Numbered from the stretch's first letter, positions 8,004 to 17,940 are shown. The stretch is DNA of 64,000 nucleotides from Flavobacterium aquidurense (GCA_900107365.1 FNPS01000005.1:1-64000), one strand, 5' to 3'. Translations and numbers: made by a program. The notes: generated by a model from the sequence alone, not told the origin.

Positions 8004-8966
8004 CTATTCCTTCTTTAAACTAAAAACATGTGCAAGCGTCAAGAAAAATGTATTTCCCTGAAATCTGTTCACGGCATTAATTTCACCTATCCAACGAAAT
8101 CCGGCTGAAGTTTTACAACCAATATCAAAATAATTGATTTCCGCACCTAAACCGGCTACATGATCTTTATCAGTTTCAACAATTCCTAATATTGGAACAG
8201 GAATTTTATCACTGCTTACTTTATATTGCAAGTAATAAATTAAACCTGCGTTCAATATTCCTTTTGGAGCTGTTTTTTCGGCATTCATCATATAAAATGT
8301 TTTTCCTAAACCGCCTTCAATACTTAAAATATCTCCGGTTTTGATATCAGTATCTTTCTTTTTTCCGTTGATTTCGTAAGAAGCCAAAGTCGCAAAATGA
8401 AATGTTTTTTTATCATTAAAATATAAAGTTGTTCCGGCTGAGAATTCATTCATGAACATTCCTAAACCACTATTATCTGAAGCTCCCGCTGTAAATCTTC
8501 CCGTTGGCAAATACAATTGGTAGCTTGCTACAAAATCGGCTCGTTTGTTATGCCAGCCTAATTGTATTGGCTGAATATAAGTATCTGTCAAAGCCAGATT
8601 ATTATTAACATCTGCATTGTTGCCCTGAATTGTATTAGATGCAAAAGCCAACAAAGCAGTTGCTCCGTAATTTGCTCCTAAAATCTTAAAATCGCTTACC
8701 CATGTCACGCCAGCACCGGTGATAACCATAGTAAGATCCGGATTTGTAATAGCTTTATCTCCATTGGCATCTTTTAAAGAGGAAGCCGAATAAATATATC
8801 CGGGAATATAGACGCTAAGTGTATTAGCAGGTGTTTGTGTTCCGGACTGCAATCCCATGGCGCCTAAAATATGGCCCCCTTTTAGCTGTGCCTGTCCTAT
8901 AAAAGAAACGAAAAGTAATAGTAATGTTGTTATTGTTTGTCTCTGTTTCAATTTGGTTTTCATCAT
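8004..8966 (-). CDS. SphA/MetA-type outer-membrane transporter-like protein
   Basis: 320 aa with a signal peptide (ending SFIGQAQ). Glycine- and aromatic-rich strands such as LPTGRFTAGASDNSGLGM and HFATLASYEING resemble the beta-barrel family annotated as 'transporter' or MetA-pathway-of-phenol-degradation protein. Members are thought to carry hydrophobic compounds across the outer membrane. The gene lies between a membrane AraC regulator and a BamA-like barrel on the same strand, so the three may form a sub-operon. The substrate is unknown. Confidence 0.7.
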   Translation of the reverse strand: MMKTKLKQRQTITTLLLLFVSFIGQAQLKGGHILGAMGLQSGTQTPANTLSVYIPGYIYSASSLKDANGDKAITNPDLTMVITGAGVTWVSDFKILGANYGATALLAFASNTIQGNNADVNNNLALTDTYIQPIQLGWHNKRADFVASYQLYLPTGRFTAGASDNSGLGMFMNEFSAGTTLYFNDKKTFHFATLASYEINGKKKDTDIKTGDILSIEGGLGKTFYMMNAEKTAPKGILNAGLIYYLQYKVSSDKIPVPILGIVETDKDHVAGLGAEINYFDIGCKTSAGFRWIGEINAVNRFQGNTFFLTLAHVFSLKKE

Positions 8967-9021
8967 TTCTGCTTTAAAAATTAATAAGACCTAACAAACC
9001 ACTCTACAAACTTTATCTTTT

Positions 9022-10251
9022 TCAGTTTGAAGATTGTTTTAAATAATAAGTAGTTGCTTTTTCAGGATTTATTCTGATTACTTTAAAATATTCTGAAGGT
9101 GATTTTCCGGTATGTTTGATGAAAGCCCTAAAACAAGTTGTTCTAGATTTAAAACCAGACCCCCACGCCATTCCCTCAAGAGATAAATCTTTCCACTCCG
9201 GGTCGTTTATTTTGTCTTTGAAATATTCAATTCTTTTCAGGTTTACATAATCCTGAAAATGAAGGTTAAATTCTGAGTTTATTAAATTTGAAAGATGATG
9301 TACAGATATTCCGGTCTCTTCAGCAATATCCCGAATCACTAAATCTTTCTTCAGAAAAAGCTCTTTAACAGCAAAGATGTTTTCTAATTGGGCGAGATAT
9401 AATTGTTTTTTTTCTGTTGTTAATTCTTTTACAATTGGCAAACTATTTTTTGTCTCATTTGTTTTGATGATTACCAAATGATTTTCTTCCTGATCAAAGT
9501 CAAAATTCTCATTTACTTCATTGCTATCAATTACCTCTTCTATTTCATTATTGTCATAGAAAATTTGTGGTTTAAAATAAAGCCATCCTACGGTAAAAAC
9601 AAGCACTAAAGAAATGAGGATATAACATGAAAAATCTACACTATCCACACGGTTTACTAAAAAATAATGTACAAAAAGTGTCGAAAACAAAAACAAGATC
9701 ATCAAATTATAAAGTCGGATCCAGCTTAAAACTTTTATTCTGTTAAAGTGATCTACTTTGAATTTTTTCAAATCATAATTCAAAATCATCATAGTCTGAC
9801 AAAAAGCATACATCAGCCAAATGGTTAGACTTAACATCGAAAACGGGCTTTTTATTTTAATTGCCAAATTATTAAGGATTGGAAGATCGATATATCTATC
9901 AACCCATACAATTAATGTTAAACTAAAATAGAAGATGAAAGGCAAGAAATGTAACCAGTCATATTTTCTAAATATCTTATCCGAAAACAAAACACTTCTT
10001 ACATATAAAAAAGCGGAAGGAGCTACTAAAAATATAAAGGATTTTGTGATCATAAACAGATCCGGAAAAGGCTTAAAAGTATTGGCCGACAAGTAAAAAT
10101 TATAAACACTAACAACAGCCAGGCTGAACAAAAATAGCCCTAAAAAGAAACTTTTTGAATAGTTTTTTTTTGAAAAAAGGACCATCAATGAAGTCGCAAA
10201 ACCAACTATCGTAGCGATAAAAAAGAAAAGAGAGAGTACTATATCGAGCAT
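9022..10251 (-). CDS. Membrane-anchored AraC-type regulator
   Basis: 409 aa. The first 230 residues form about seven hydrophobic helices (first at 3-26, last ending near GWLYFKP). An acidic linker follows, and the final 100 residues are an AraC-type double helix-turn-helix (VIRDIAEETGISVHHLSNLIN, then SLEGMAWGSGFKSRTTCFRAF and a TGKSPSEYF ending). This layout is common in Flavobacteria and suggests that a membrane or envelope signal is passed directly to the DNA-binding domain. It lies downstream of the sulfatase/DUF1254 block and next to a transporter-like barrel, and is a candidate regulator of that region. Confidence 0.85.
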   Translation of the reverse strand: MLDIVLSLFFFIATIVGFATSLMVLFSKKNYSKSFFLGLFLFSLAVVSVYNFYLSANTFKPFPDLFMITKSFIFLVAPSAFLYVRSVLFSDKIFRKYDWLHFLPFIFYFSLTLIVWVDRYIDLPILNNLAIKIKSPFSMLSLTIWLMYAFCQTMMILNYDLKKFKVDHFNRIKVLSWIRLYNLMILFLFSTLFVHYFLVNRVDSVDFSCYILISLVLVFTVGWLYFKPQIFYDNNEIEEVIDSNEVNENFDFDQEENHLVIIKTNETKNSLPIVKELTTEKKQLYLAQLENIFAVKELFLKKDLVIRDIAEETGISVHHLSNLINSEFNLHFQDYVNLKRIEYFKDKINDPEWKDLSLEGMAWGSGFKSRTTCFRAFIKHTGKSPSEYFKVIRINPEKATTYYLKQSSN

Positions 10252-10401
10252 AATTTCCGGCTTAAATTTTAAAAGGTATTTCTTTTAAAGTAAATTAAAA
10301 GAATAGACTTGGGGAGTCGTTGAAAAGGCTATACTTATTTGCCGAGACAAATAAGTATGAATGCCCTTATACATTAAATTTATAAGCTATAAACTTGTCA
10401 G

Positions 10402-10983
10402 CTATTTTTTGGCTAACCCCGGAGGAAAACCTTCCAGTATCTTTTTAATTGCACCACTGATAAATTCTTCCGGATTATCAGGTTTACTATCAATTTGAGC
10501 ATTCCCTATTCCTTGCCAAACTAGCTTACCTGTTTTGGTAGATACAATATCAATAATCAATGAACCATCAACATAATCATACGAATTGAATGTTGTTGAA
10601 CCACCGCCCATCATGGCGCCACCACCCCAATATCCGTATGGACGGTACATACCACCATAACCGTAGAAATTAGTATCGGCTGTAACTTGTGTTTTGTTTT
10701 TTAGGATAGAGACCGCATTTACTTTTAAATCCGGATTAGAAGTTGATTCCGTAAAGCCTTTCGCAGTCATTTCGGCACGAATAGCTTTTGCAACACGGTC
10801 AACATTAAGTTGATTTACCTGACCTTCCTGAGCTTTCAAATCGTAAACAGTGAAAGTTCTGTATTCGCCAAAATTAGTTGAATGGTCATAATCAGTAGTT
10901 ACTTTTACAGTTGGAGAACAACTGATAAGTAATCCCATTACAAAAAATGGGATAATACGAAGATTCTTTCTTTTAATATTCAT
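10402..10983 (-). CDS. DUF4136 lipoprotein
   Basis: 193 aa. The lipobox (GLLISCSP, Cys at about residue 22) marks it as a lipoprotein. The pattern YDHSTNFGEYRTFTVY, an ADPDL-like NPDLKV segment, a glycine/tyrosine-rich middle and LVWQGIGNAQI near the end match DUF4136. The molecular role of this domain is unknown; members sit in the envelope. A 252-bp gap upstream separates it from the DUF6515 gene, so it may have its own promoter. Confidence 0.85.
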   Translation of the reverse strand: MNIKRKNLRIIPFFVMGLLISCSPTVKVTTDYDHSTNFGEYRTFTVYDLKAQEGQVNQLNVDRVAKAIRAEMTAKGFTESTSNPDLKVNAVSILKNKTQVTADTNFYGYGGMYRPYGYWGGGAMMGGGSTTFNSYDYVDGSLIIDIVSTKTGKLVWQGIGNAQIDSKPDNPEEFISGAIKKILEGFPPGLAKK

Positions 10984-11235
10984 TTTGTGGTATTTAGATT
11001 AATGATTAAATTCGTTTAATGTGACATTATTAAAATCATGATCAAATCTAGTGTGAAAGGCAAATCATGTTAAACAGTTGTTAAAAAATTACAACTTCCT
11101 ATATTACAATTCCTTACCATACACTCAAAGATAAATCATTTTGTTTAATTAACATAACCGAGTGGATAAAATTCTTACTTATTTTAAAGGTACTTCATCT
11201 TTATTTCATTTAAAGTATCTTTAAAGGCTATAGCA

Positions 11236-11970
11236 TCATTTTCCCTGAACAACAACATAACTATCCTGACCCTCTTTTGAAATCGGTTGGTAATAAACAT
11301 TGTTATAAATAAGGTACTTTTGACCATCAATGGTTTTTTCTTCTGCTCCTTCAGGAAGATGGGTCACCACAGCACCTACAGGAGCATTTACTACTTTGTA
11401 TTTACCAGATGCTTTTGCATAATACGTTCCTCCATAATAGTAATAGTCTGTTCCAGAAACCGTAATGATAACATATCCCTTAGGTAATTCTGAAATTGTG
11501 GCGCCTAATGGAGCAGGAACAACTTTGAAACCTCCGGAATCTTTAACATAATAAACTCCGTCATCATAATTGTATTGGTTGTTTTCAACCGTAATAATAA
11601 TCGCTGCAGTGGTTAAAGTTGCTGCAAAGAAACCTATCGGATACCAGGTTGGCCCCCAATAATAAGGTACAAATGGGTGATAGATATAAGGATACGGCAC
11701 CGGATAAGGATGAAATGGTGGCGGTGGTAATGGCCTTGGATAAGGATGCGGTGGCGGTAATGGCCTTGGCGGAATTGGTCGAACCGGACCCGGACCTGGC
11801 GGAATTGGATGTGGCATCGGGTGCGGCATTGGCATTGGTCGCGGCATAGGTCTCGGTGGTGGAAAATGTCCAAAACGCTGGGCAGCTGCTTCTTCAGGTA
11901 TCATCATCAGTATTGCAAATAATGCCGCAACGATGATCGATATTTTATTTTTTGAATTGTATAATTTCAT
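11236..11970 (-). CDS. DUF6515-like exported Pro/His-rich protein
   Basis: 244 aa from the ATG at 11970; an upstream in-frame start at 12015 would overlap the preceding gene by 26 bp. The signal peptide ends in EEAAA. Residues 30-95 are an extreme proline/histidine/arginine tract of PRPMPMPHP type, followed by a hydrophobic segment and two repeats of the pattern YYYxGxYYxKxxGxYKVVxAPxGAxVxxLP. The repeats are typical of DUF6515. The Pro/His-rich part may span peptidoglycan or bind metal, but that is inference. It sits 19 bp after the DUF2092 gene. Confidence 0.8.
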   Translation of the reverse strand: MKLYNSKNKISIIVAALFAILMMIPEEAAAQRFGHFPPPRPMPRPMPMPHPMPHPIPPGPGPVRPIPPRPLPPPHPYPRPLPPPPFHPYPVPYPYIYHPFVPYYWGPTWYPIGFFAATLTTAAIIITVENNQYNYDDGVYYVKDSGGFKVVPAPLGATISELPKGYVIITVSGTDYYYYGGTYYAKASGKYKVVNAPVGAVVTHLPEGAEEKTIDGQKYLIYNNVYYQPISKEGQDSYVVVQGK

Positions 11971-11989
11971 GACAATTGATTTTTTTGAA

Positions 11990-12730
11990 TTATTTACTAG
12001 TTTCTCTGGGTGCAAACTTCACTTTGGTTGATTTTGGAGGTGTCATAAATTCAAACATGGAATTTGGATAATCTGTATTTACGATCCAATCTTTATAAAT
12101 CGCTTCATATTGTGGTTTGTCTTTATCACTGGTATAGATAATAACTAGTTTTACAGGTAAAAATAAATCGTCATTGCCTATCCAAAACTGGAAACTTTTA
12201 GTTTTATCACTTCCGGCAATATGAAAACACTCGCGTCCGTCGACTATTGTTTTGCCTAAAAAAACTAAATTGCCCTGCTCTGCGAATAAATCCTTCAAAA
12301 AATCAGGATAGAAAAAATCGGCACCCGGGAATTCTATTCCGAATTTTTTACTGCTCTCATCGATGGTTTCAATAATAGAACCCGGAGCTGTTGTATTGGC
12401 ATAAGTATTATTATCAAATGAATAATAATTCAGGGTTTTACCGTTGTACCATAGCCCTTTATTTCCTTTGTCTCCTGAAGATACCACCTTCATTTTGTCT
12501 GGAAACTTCATAGTTACTTTTTCATTTAGTGCATGTTTTATCAATCCTAAGTTATCATTAAAAACATCGTATGTAGTCACGGTTGTAAAACTACAAGAGG
12601 TTATATCCTGCAAAGTTTCACTTGTTCGATGTAAGAGAAAAACAGCTGTTGAATCAATACGCTGTGTCTGGCCTTTTGCTGTGATTGTCAATATCACAAG
12701 ACCCATCAAAAACAAAAACTTCTTGTTCAT
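11990..12730 (-). CDS. DUF2092 exported protein
   Basis: 246 aa with a signal peptide (ending TAKGQ). The order of motifs (LQDITSCSFTTVTTYDVF, KMKVVSSGDKGNKGLWYNGKT, DFFYPDFLKDLF, FHIAGSDKTKSFQFWIG) matches DUF2092, whose fold resembles LolA/LolB lipid carriers. A lipid- or hydrophobe-binding role in the periplasm is an inference from the fold. It sits 27 bp after the DUF2252 gene and 19 bp before the DUF6515 gene, a tight operon. Confidence 0.82.
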   Translation of the reverse strand: MNKKFLFLMGLVILTITAKGQTQRIDSTAVFLLHRTSETLQDITSCSFTTVTTYDVFNDNLGLIKHALNEKVTMKFPDKMKVVSSGDKGNKGLWYNGKTLNYYSFDNNTYANTTAPGSIIETIDESSKKFGIEFPGADFFYPDFLKDLFAEQGNLVFLGKTIVDGRECFHIAGSDKTKSFQFWIGNDDLFLPVKLVIIYTSDKDKPQYEAIYKDWIVNTDYPNSMFEFMTPPKSTKVKFAPRETSK

Positions 12731-12757
12731 AAATTCAATTTTAATAATTAATGAAAA

Positions 12758-14158
12758 TTATATTTCCTCTGAAATTGGCAATCTTCCTTCTTTAATTGCT
12801 TCCAGCATTTTATTATAATCAGCGTCATTTTGATTGGCATACGAAATCGAAAATTTTGCAATGGCATTAGCAAATTCATTTCCTTTGCCCAGATATCCTG
12901 ATAAGACGGAAGGATCACCGGTACGTGCATGCGATCTTGCCAGCGCCCAACCGCAAGCTTTTGCATAATCGGCCATATTTTTGGATTTCATGATTTCAAG
13001 AACAGGTTTCACTTTAGCATCACGAAGCTGACGGATATAAAAAAACTTATCCTGGCTATCATTTGTCCACCCTAAAAACATATCCGATGCAGATTGCATC
13101 AATTTTTGTCCTCTGACAATTCGTTCGCCCTGATGACTGTATTTGCCTTTTGCTTTTACATGAGGTTCTAACACACTTTGCCTGGCTTCTTTAAACTGCA
13201 GGAAAATAGGTTCGCCTGTTGCAGACATCAATAAACTAATACCGCAAAGTGTTCCTACACTTCCAACGCCAACTACTTTTACGGCAAAATCATGTAAAGC
13301 ATATCGGATAAGAAGTACTTTTTTCTCGTCAGACAATGTTTCCATGTACCGTTTATGAATGGTTGTTGCTTCTTTTTCAAGTCGTTCCCATTGTTCTCCT
13401 GCTGGATGGTATATTAAAGGTGGTTCGTCTTTTATTCGGGCCCGGGTTCCTTCCATATAAGTCATTTTTGCAAACTCTTTTTCATGGGCTGTAAACTCTG
13501 ATGCTTTTTTTAATCTCTTTTGCTGAAATTCTTTGAGCTCTTCATCGTCCCCTTTTTCAATCAATTCGGCAAGATCAATATCAGCATACCAAATTTGAAG
13601 CGCTGATAGTTGACTATAATCCAACATATTTCTCTTGTAACTATCGGCAACGTGCCAGGCAAACTCTTTGCAGTTTTTACTGGAGAATTTTCTCCATCTT
13701 CCGGCAATTACAAAACTTGCAGCTAGTCTTTTAATATCCCATTCCCAGGGCCCCGGAAATGTTTCATCAAAATCATTAATGTCAAAAACCAGTTTTCGTT
13801 CCGGAGTTGCAAATCCGCCAAAATTCATCAAGTGACAATCGCCACAAAGCTGGAGATCAATTCCTGTATTTGGCGTATTTTCTAAATCAGCAGCCATAAT
13901 TGCAGCGGCACCCCTGAAAAATGTAAACGGACTTTCCATCATTCGGCTGTATCGTAAGGGCACTAAATTTTCCATTCTTCCGATACTGGTTTTGATCAAA
14001 ATTTCGACAGGATCTTCCCGATTTTCAGACGGATTCCATTCGGCATGACTTGAACGGGGCACCAATTTTCTAATTGCTGCGCCTTTATCAAAACGTGCTG
14101 CTTTTGATGCTGCCGGATTAAATAAATTATCGTTTGTATCTGTCAATTTTTCAGCCAT
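12758..14158 (-). CDS. DUF2252 protein, kinase-like motifs
   Basis: 466 aa with no signal peptide, so it is the only clearly cytosolic product of the block. Residues near 105-135 carry CGDCHLMNFGGF followed by VFDINDFDET, which resemble the catalytic GDxHxxN and metal-binding DxD motifs of aminoglycoside-phosphotransferase-type kinases. The family (DUF2252) is uncharacterised; a small-molecule kinase role is inference. It starts 13 bp before the following DUF1254 gene in genome order (downstream in transcription), so they are co-transcribed. Confidence 0.85.
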   Translation of the reverse strand: MAEKLTDTNDNLFNPAASKAARFDKGAAIRKLVPRSSHAEWNPSENREDPVEILIKTSIGRMENLVPLRYSRMMESPFTFFRGAAAIMAADLENTPNTGIDLQLCGDCHLMNFGGFATPERKLVFDINDFDETFPGPWEWDIKRLAASFVIAGRWRKFSSKNCKEFAWHVADSYKRNMLDYSQLSALQIWYADIDLAELIEKGDDEELKEFQQKRLKKASEFTAHEKEFAKMTYMEGTRARIKDEPPLIYHPAGEQWERLEKEATTIHKRYMETLSDEKKVLLIRYALHDFAVKVVGVGSVGTLCGISLLMSATGEPIFLQFKEARQSVLEPHVKAKGKYSHQGERIVRGQKLMQSASDMFLGWTNDSQDKFFYIRQLRDAKVKPVLEIMKSKNMADYAKACGWALARSHARTGDPSVLSGYLGKGNEFANAIAKFSISYANQNDADYNKMLEAIKEGRLPISEEI

Positions 14159-14171
14159 AAAGGGTGATTTA

Positions 14172-15668
14172 TTATTTAACTTGTAATACAGCTGGCGGTG
14201 TCCAATTTCCTTTAATTACACGATCTTCCGGCCAATAACATCTTACATATAGCGAAAATGTTTCTTTTGGAGCAGGCAGCCAGTTGCTCATTTTATCCTC
14301 TGATGGGGGTGTGTTTTGAACATAAAGTGTCAATGAACCATCAGCATTATACTTAAGATTTTTATTCTTGGTTCCTAAAGAAAATCGGTTAACTGAATTT
14401 GGAGAAAAGAAATGATATTGGTTGTATAAGGTAAGTGACCAAAATCCTTTTACAGGAGGAACTTCGCCTTTGGCAAAAGTTACCGTGTATTTGCTGTTCC
14501 CATGTAATCTTTGCCCCGAAGCATCTTTATCCTGATAGAAATACTTGGTTTCATTAGGTTTATTCACAAAAATATTGGCTTTGGCGCAAGCAGTTCTTGT
14601 TAAATAATCCAATCCAAATTGCGCTCCGTTTCCTTGTGTTGTCCAATTGTCTTTTAATGGGTAACCAACATTCGAAAATTGAAATAAAGGCGTGATCAAT
14701 TTTTGGTCAGCATCTATAGCGGCCTGTTTTAAGATCGCTTTTATTTTCGGATCTTTTTGGGCAGCTGCCAAAACGGATTGTATTTGTCCATAAATAGCTT
14801 CTTCACCCGGAAGTGGCGGAACTTCTTTTAAAATAGCCGGCAATTCGTCAAAATAAACTTCTGGTTTTACCCACTTTGTTTCTTCATTTCCTTCTTTTTC
14901 AGGTGACTGTAAAACAGGTATTTTTGTCCAGTCTTTCGTTTTTTCTTTTCCATCAAACTGACTTAGCGGATACATTACTATTTTTTGAATTAAGGGTTGA
15001 ATCGATTTTTTATCTGCAGGATCATCCGTTTGGAAAACACGCGGAATTACAATTCCTAAATCAGTATCGCATTTAAAAACTCCTGTAATTCCATCCGGTA
15101 CTTTTCCATTCCATTTTGGTCCCGTTAACAAATAAAATCCCGGTTTTGTTCCGTACATTTTTCCTAAACCGGCGTATCCATCAGTTCGTTGATTACATAC
15201 CTGATACACCCAAAAACGGTCTCCAAAGTCCGGAACCTGAACCACTAATGCATCTTTAGTAAAATCTGTTATACCAAATCCGTAAACTACATCCTGATTC
15301 GGACAAGCCACTTCTCTTTCACCTGGTTGAATATAGTCTGTCAGCATACACAATTGATTTGGCGGACTCAATGGTACAATTCCTCCTTCATAACTTGGTT
15401 CCGGAAGTTTTTCAAACATTACTTTTCTGTTATGAATGTTCACCATTGGCCACCCCCATAAAAAAGCCAATGCACCAATATGCTTCACATATTCTTCTGT
15501 CATTATTGTATTGGCGGCTGGACCAGCAGGAATACCTGTTTTAACTGCTGAAGAATCTTCAGCAGCAACATCATTACCTGAAGTTTCTCTTATAGTGGTT
15601 TCTTTTTTACAGCCAACGCTTAATAATAAAGAGACTGAAGCTAAAATTACAAGACATTTATTTTTCAT
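14172..15668 (-). CDS. DUF1254/DUF1214 lipoprotein (second copy)
   Basis: 498 aa from the ATG at 15668, which gives a clean lipoprotein signal (SLLLSVGC); an ATG at 15686 would add six residues. The N-terminal DUF1254 segment (ALAFLWGWPMVNIHNRK, PNQDVVYGFGITDF, VVQVPDFGDRFWVYQV) and the C-terminal DUF1214 segment (GFWSLTLYNQYHFF, then RFSLG and a YVQNTPP stretch) are both present. The biochemical role of these proteins is unknown. It is paralogous to the gene immediately upstream, and their adjacency suggests tandem duplication or a paired function. Confidence 0.86.
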   Translation of the reverse strand: MKNKCLVILASVSLLLSVGCKKETTIRETSGNDVAAEDSSAVKTGIPAGPAANTIMTEEYVKHIGALAFLWGWPMVNIHNRKVMFEKLPEPSYEGGIVPLSPPNQLCMLTDYIQPGEREVACPNQDVVYGFGITDFTKDALVVQVPDFGDRFWVYQVCNQRTDGYAGLGKMYGTKPGFYLLTGPKWNGKVPDGITGVFKCDTDLGIVIPRVFQTDDPADKKSIQPLIQKIVMYPLSQFDGKEKTKDWTKIPVLQSPEKEGNEETKWVKPEVYFDELPAILKEVPPLPGEEAIYGQIQSVLAAAQKDPKIKAILKQAAIDADQKLITPLFQFSNVGYPLKDNWTTQGNGAQFGLDYLTRTACAKANIFVNKPNETKYFYQDKDASGQRLHGNSKYTVTFAKGEVPPVKGFWSLTLYNQYHFFSPNSVNRFSLGTKNKNLKYNADGSLTLYVQNTPPSEDKMSNWLPAPKETFSLYVRCYWPEDRVIKGNWTPPAVLQVK

Positions 15669-15695
15669 AATATTGTTTTTGGTCATTACGTTTTG

Positions 15696-17042
15696 TTACT
15701 TTTTTTCTTCAATTGGAGCAGGAAACCATTGCCCATCCTGAACAATTTTTTTTGGAACATAGGTGCGGAAATTAAGAGAAAAACCTTTTCCTGCTGGTGT
15801 TGGCAGCCAGTTGCTTTCAATTGCTCCTTTAGGTAATGAGGAAGCCAACCATATACTTAAAGAACCGTCAGGATTTTTCTTTAGACCGGAAACATTATTC
15901 AGATTATAGCGTTTTAATTTATTGTCTACTACTCTGTAATCTGGAACACTATATAAAGTTGTGGACCAAAATGCATCAACCGCTGTACCTGGCAGAGCGT
16001 CTTTTGGAAATCTGATTTCATATACTTTATCGCCACTTAAAGGCTGATTTTTACTGTCTATTAAACCAATAAAATACACGGCTTCTTCTTTTCGATTAGC
16101 CCATAAACCACCATAATTTATAATATCGCGAGCCAGAATATCATCACCAAAATTACCTGCTGCATAAGATACTGACCAGCCTCCTTTTTGAGTACCGAAA
16201 CCTTTTGCTCCGGCTAGAAATCCTGGAATTGCCTGTGTTTTTACAACTTCATCTACATGCGCTTTAGCTTTATCATCTGTTTTACGATATTTTTCTATTG
16301 CTATTGCTTTATCCTGATATTCTTTTGCCTTTGGCATAACGTCAGGATAGGAAGCTGCCACTTCTTCTACTTTATCAAAAATTTCTCCTCCAATTGGTGC
16401 TTTTGGAGTAAACTCAGGAATAGTCAACGGAGGTGCAATTTTAATTCCGTCAGGAACCGTGAACGTAAATTGCTTTTGTAGTTTTTGAGCAATATCTGGT
16501 GTTCCTTTTAATTCAACACGAGCCAGCATTTTTGCTTTTTCAGACGGTAATTCAATTTTTACAGCATCAGCAGGAATCGTTGGATTTGTTCCTTTCAGCA
16601 CTAAAGCAAATTTTCCATAAGGTGTTTTAGGAAAATTACGATTGTTGATATTCACAATTACTTCTCCCCAACCGTCTAATAATTCTGCGGTATAATAACG
16701 TCCTTCAATTTTTGGAACATTCAGAATAACAGCATGGTCTTTATCAACTGCAATCCATGCTTCCAAATAAGCGACATCCAAATTTGGATTCACAAATTGA
16801 GCCGTACCTAGCGGATTATATTTGATTTTATTATAGCCGACTTTTTCAACATTGATATCATAATTTTCTTGTTGAATCACCAGATATCTGCCATACAAAT
16901 AAGTATAAGCATCAACAATATCTTTATCTGTTGGAACTGTACTACTTTCAGTTGTAGAAGTTTCAGTTGTCGTTGTTGTTTCTTTTTTACAGCTAACAAA
17001 TAACGATAGGACAACCAAAATAAGAAGTGATTTTTTCATCAT
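15696..17042 (-). CDS. DUF1254/DUF1214 lipoprotein (first copy)
   Basis: 448 aa from the ATG pair at 17042/17039; an in-frame start at 17114 would overlap the preceding gene. The lipobox (LSLFVSCKK) is followed by a long Thr/Ser-rich linker. DUF1254 features (AYTYLYGRYLVIQQEN, VNPNLDVAYLEAWI, DGWGEVIVNINN) and DUF1214 features (FWSTTLYSVPDYRVV, RYNLNN, LPTPAGKGFSLNFR) are present. It is shorter than its downstream paralogue. Location is the periplasmic face of a membrane; no reaction is known. It lies 29 bp after the barrel gene. Confidence 0.86.
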   Translation of the reverse strand: MMKKSLLILVVLSLFVSCKKETTTTTETSTTESSTVPTDKDIVDAYTYLYGRYLVIQQENYDINVEKVGYNKIKYNPLGTAQFVNPNLDVAYLEAWIAVDKDHAVILNVPKIEGRYYTAELLDGWGEVIVNINNRNFPKTPYGKFALVLKGTNPTIPADAVKIELPSEKAKMLARVELKGTPDIAQKLQKQFTFTVPDGIKIAPPLTIPEFTPKAPIGGEIFDKVEEVAASYPDVMPKAKEYQDKAIAIEKYRKTDDKAKAHVDEVVKTQAIPGFLAGAKGFGTQKGGWSVSYAAGNFGDDILARDIINYGGLWANRKEEAVYFIGLIDSKNQPLSGDKVYEIRFPKDALPGTAVDAFWSTTLYSVPDYRVVDNKLKRYNLNNVSGLKKNPDGSLSIWLASSLPKGAIESNWLPTPAGKGFSLNFRTYVPKKIVQDGQWFPAPIEEKK

Positions 17043-17071
17043 AATAATTTTAAGTTTAAAAATTGATATTA

Positions 17072-17899
17072 TTAACCTGGAAATACAAAAGCTACAACAG
17101 CTCTCAATCCCCAATTAGGTCTCATTTCATGTGGTCCAACAATTGGTATTAGCGGCTGAACATTAAATTGAACTACCTGACTTCCAAATTTAGTAATACC
17201 CCCAATTGATGGATTTAAGGAAATCATAGTAGTATTTCCTGCCCAGTTTTGCGTTATTTCGGCATTGACACCTAAACTGGCACCGCTTTTATAACTATGT
17301 GACATAAAGATTTGTGTGTAAAACTGATTCACATCAGCACGGTCTTCATTTCCTGCCACTGACCAAATTTGATTAGCCAGAAAACCTACAGAAAGTCCTT
17401 TACCCTGATGCATAACTAAAACGCTGGGACCAATTCCAAATTTTTCTGTTCCTAAAACTTTTTCTGTAGCAGTTGGCACCAAAAAAGCAGGGCCAATTCC
17501 CAAAATAAGTCCCTTTGTTTTAGGAGCAAAAAACGCGGTTACGGTAGCATCGCTTAAGCCAAATTCATGAGTGTTTTCGCCTGTAATATCGGTTTGGTCT
17601 ACAACTGGAAGAATATATCGCGTGATTAAATTAAGATTGTCGCTTAGTTTAAAAGGAACAACGGGTTGTATGTTTATGGTGTATTTTGAACCGTTGTAAG
17701 GTCCAATACCATAATTAAGATTGTTTTGTAAAGGCACGCTGATCAGACTAGCAACCGGATTGGCTAATTTATCTGCTAATTCCTGTGCACTTGCTCCTGG
17801 TTTATCGGGCTGTTCTTGTGCAAATGCGCTAAAATTTAAAAGAAAAATAAATGCAATAAAAAAAGATTGAATTGAAATCGAATACTTTGGAAGTTTCAT
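17072..17899 (-). CDS. Exported beta-rich protein, outer-membrane transporter-like
   Basis: 275 aa with a signal peptide (ending NFSAFAQ). The order LANPVASLISVPLQNNLNYGIG, LNLITRYILPVV and GLILGIGPAFLVPTAT, ending in LRAVVAFVFPG, matches a widespread exported family often mislabelled 'neuromedin U', which is probably an outer-membrane porin-like barrel. It sits between a sulfatase gene and two DUF1254 genes and may move their substrate. A strong hairpin just upstream separates it from the sulfatase gene. Confidence 0.7.
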   Translation of the reverse strand: MKLPKYSISIQSFFIAFIFLLNFSAFAQEQPDKPGASAQELADKLANPVASLISVPLQNNLNYGIGPYNGSKYTINIQPVVPFKLSDNLNLITRYILPVVDQTDITGENTHEFGLSDATVTAFFAPKTKGLILGIGPAFLVPTATEKVLGTEKFGIGPSVLVMHQGKGLSVGFLANQIWSVAGNEDRADVNQFYTQIFMSHSYKSGASLGVNAEITQNWAGNTTMISLNPSIGGITKFGSQVVQFNVQPLIPIVGPHEMRPNWGLRAVVAFVFPG

Positions 17900-17940
17900 G
17901 TTTATTTTCTTTTAAAAGATTTTTACTTAACTTAAAATCA

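Noticed and set aside
11619..11849. Plus-strand open frame opposite the Pro/His-rich tract
   Set aside because: A by-product of the repetitive CCx codons of the real gene on the other strand.
11619..12966. Small open frames overlapping DUF6515 and DUF2252 genes
   Set aside because: All lie in other frames of well-supported genes.
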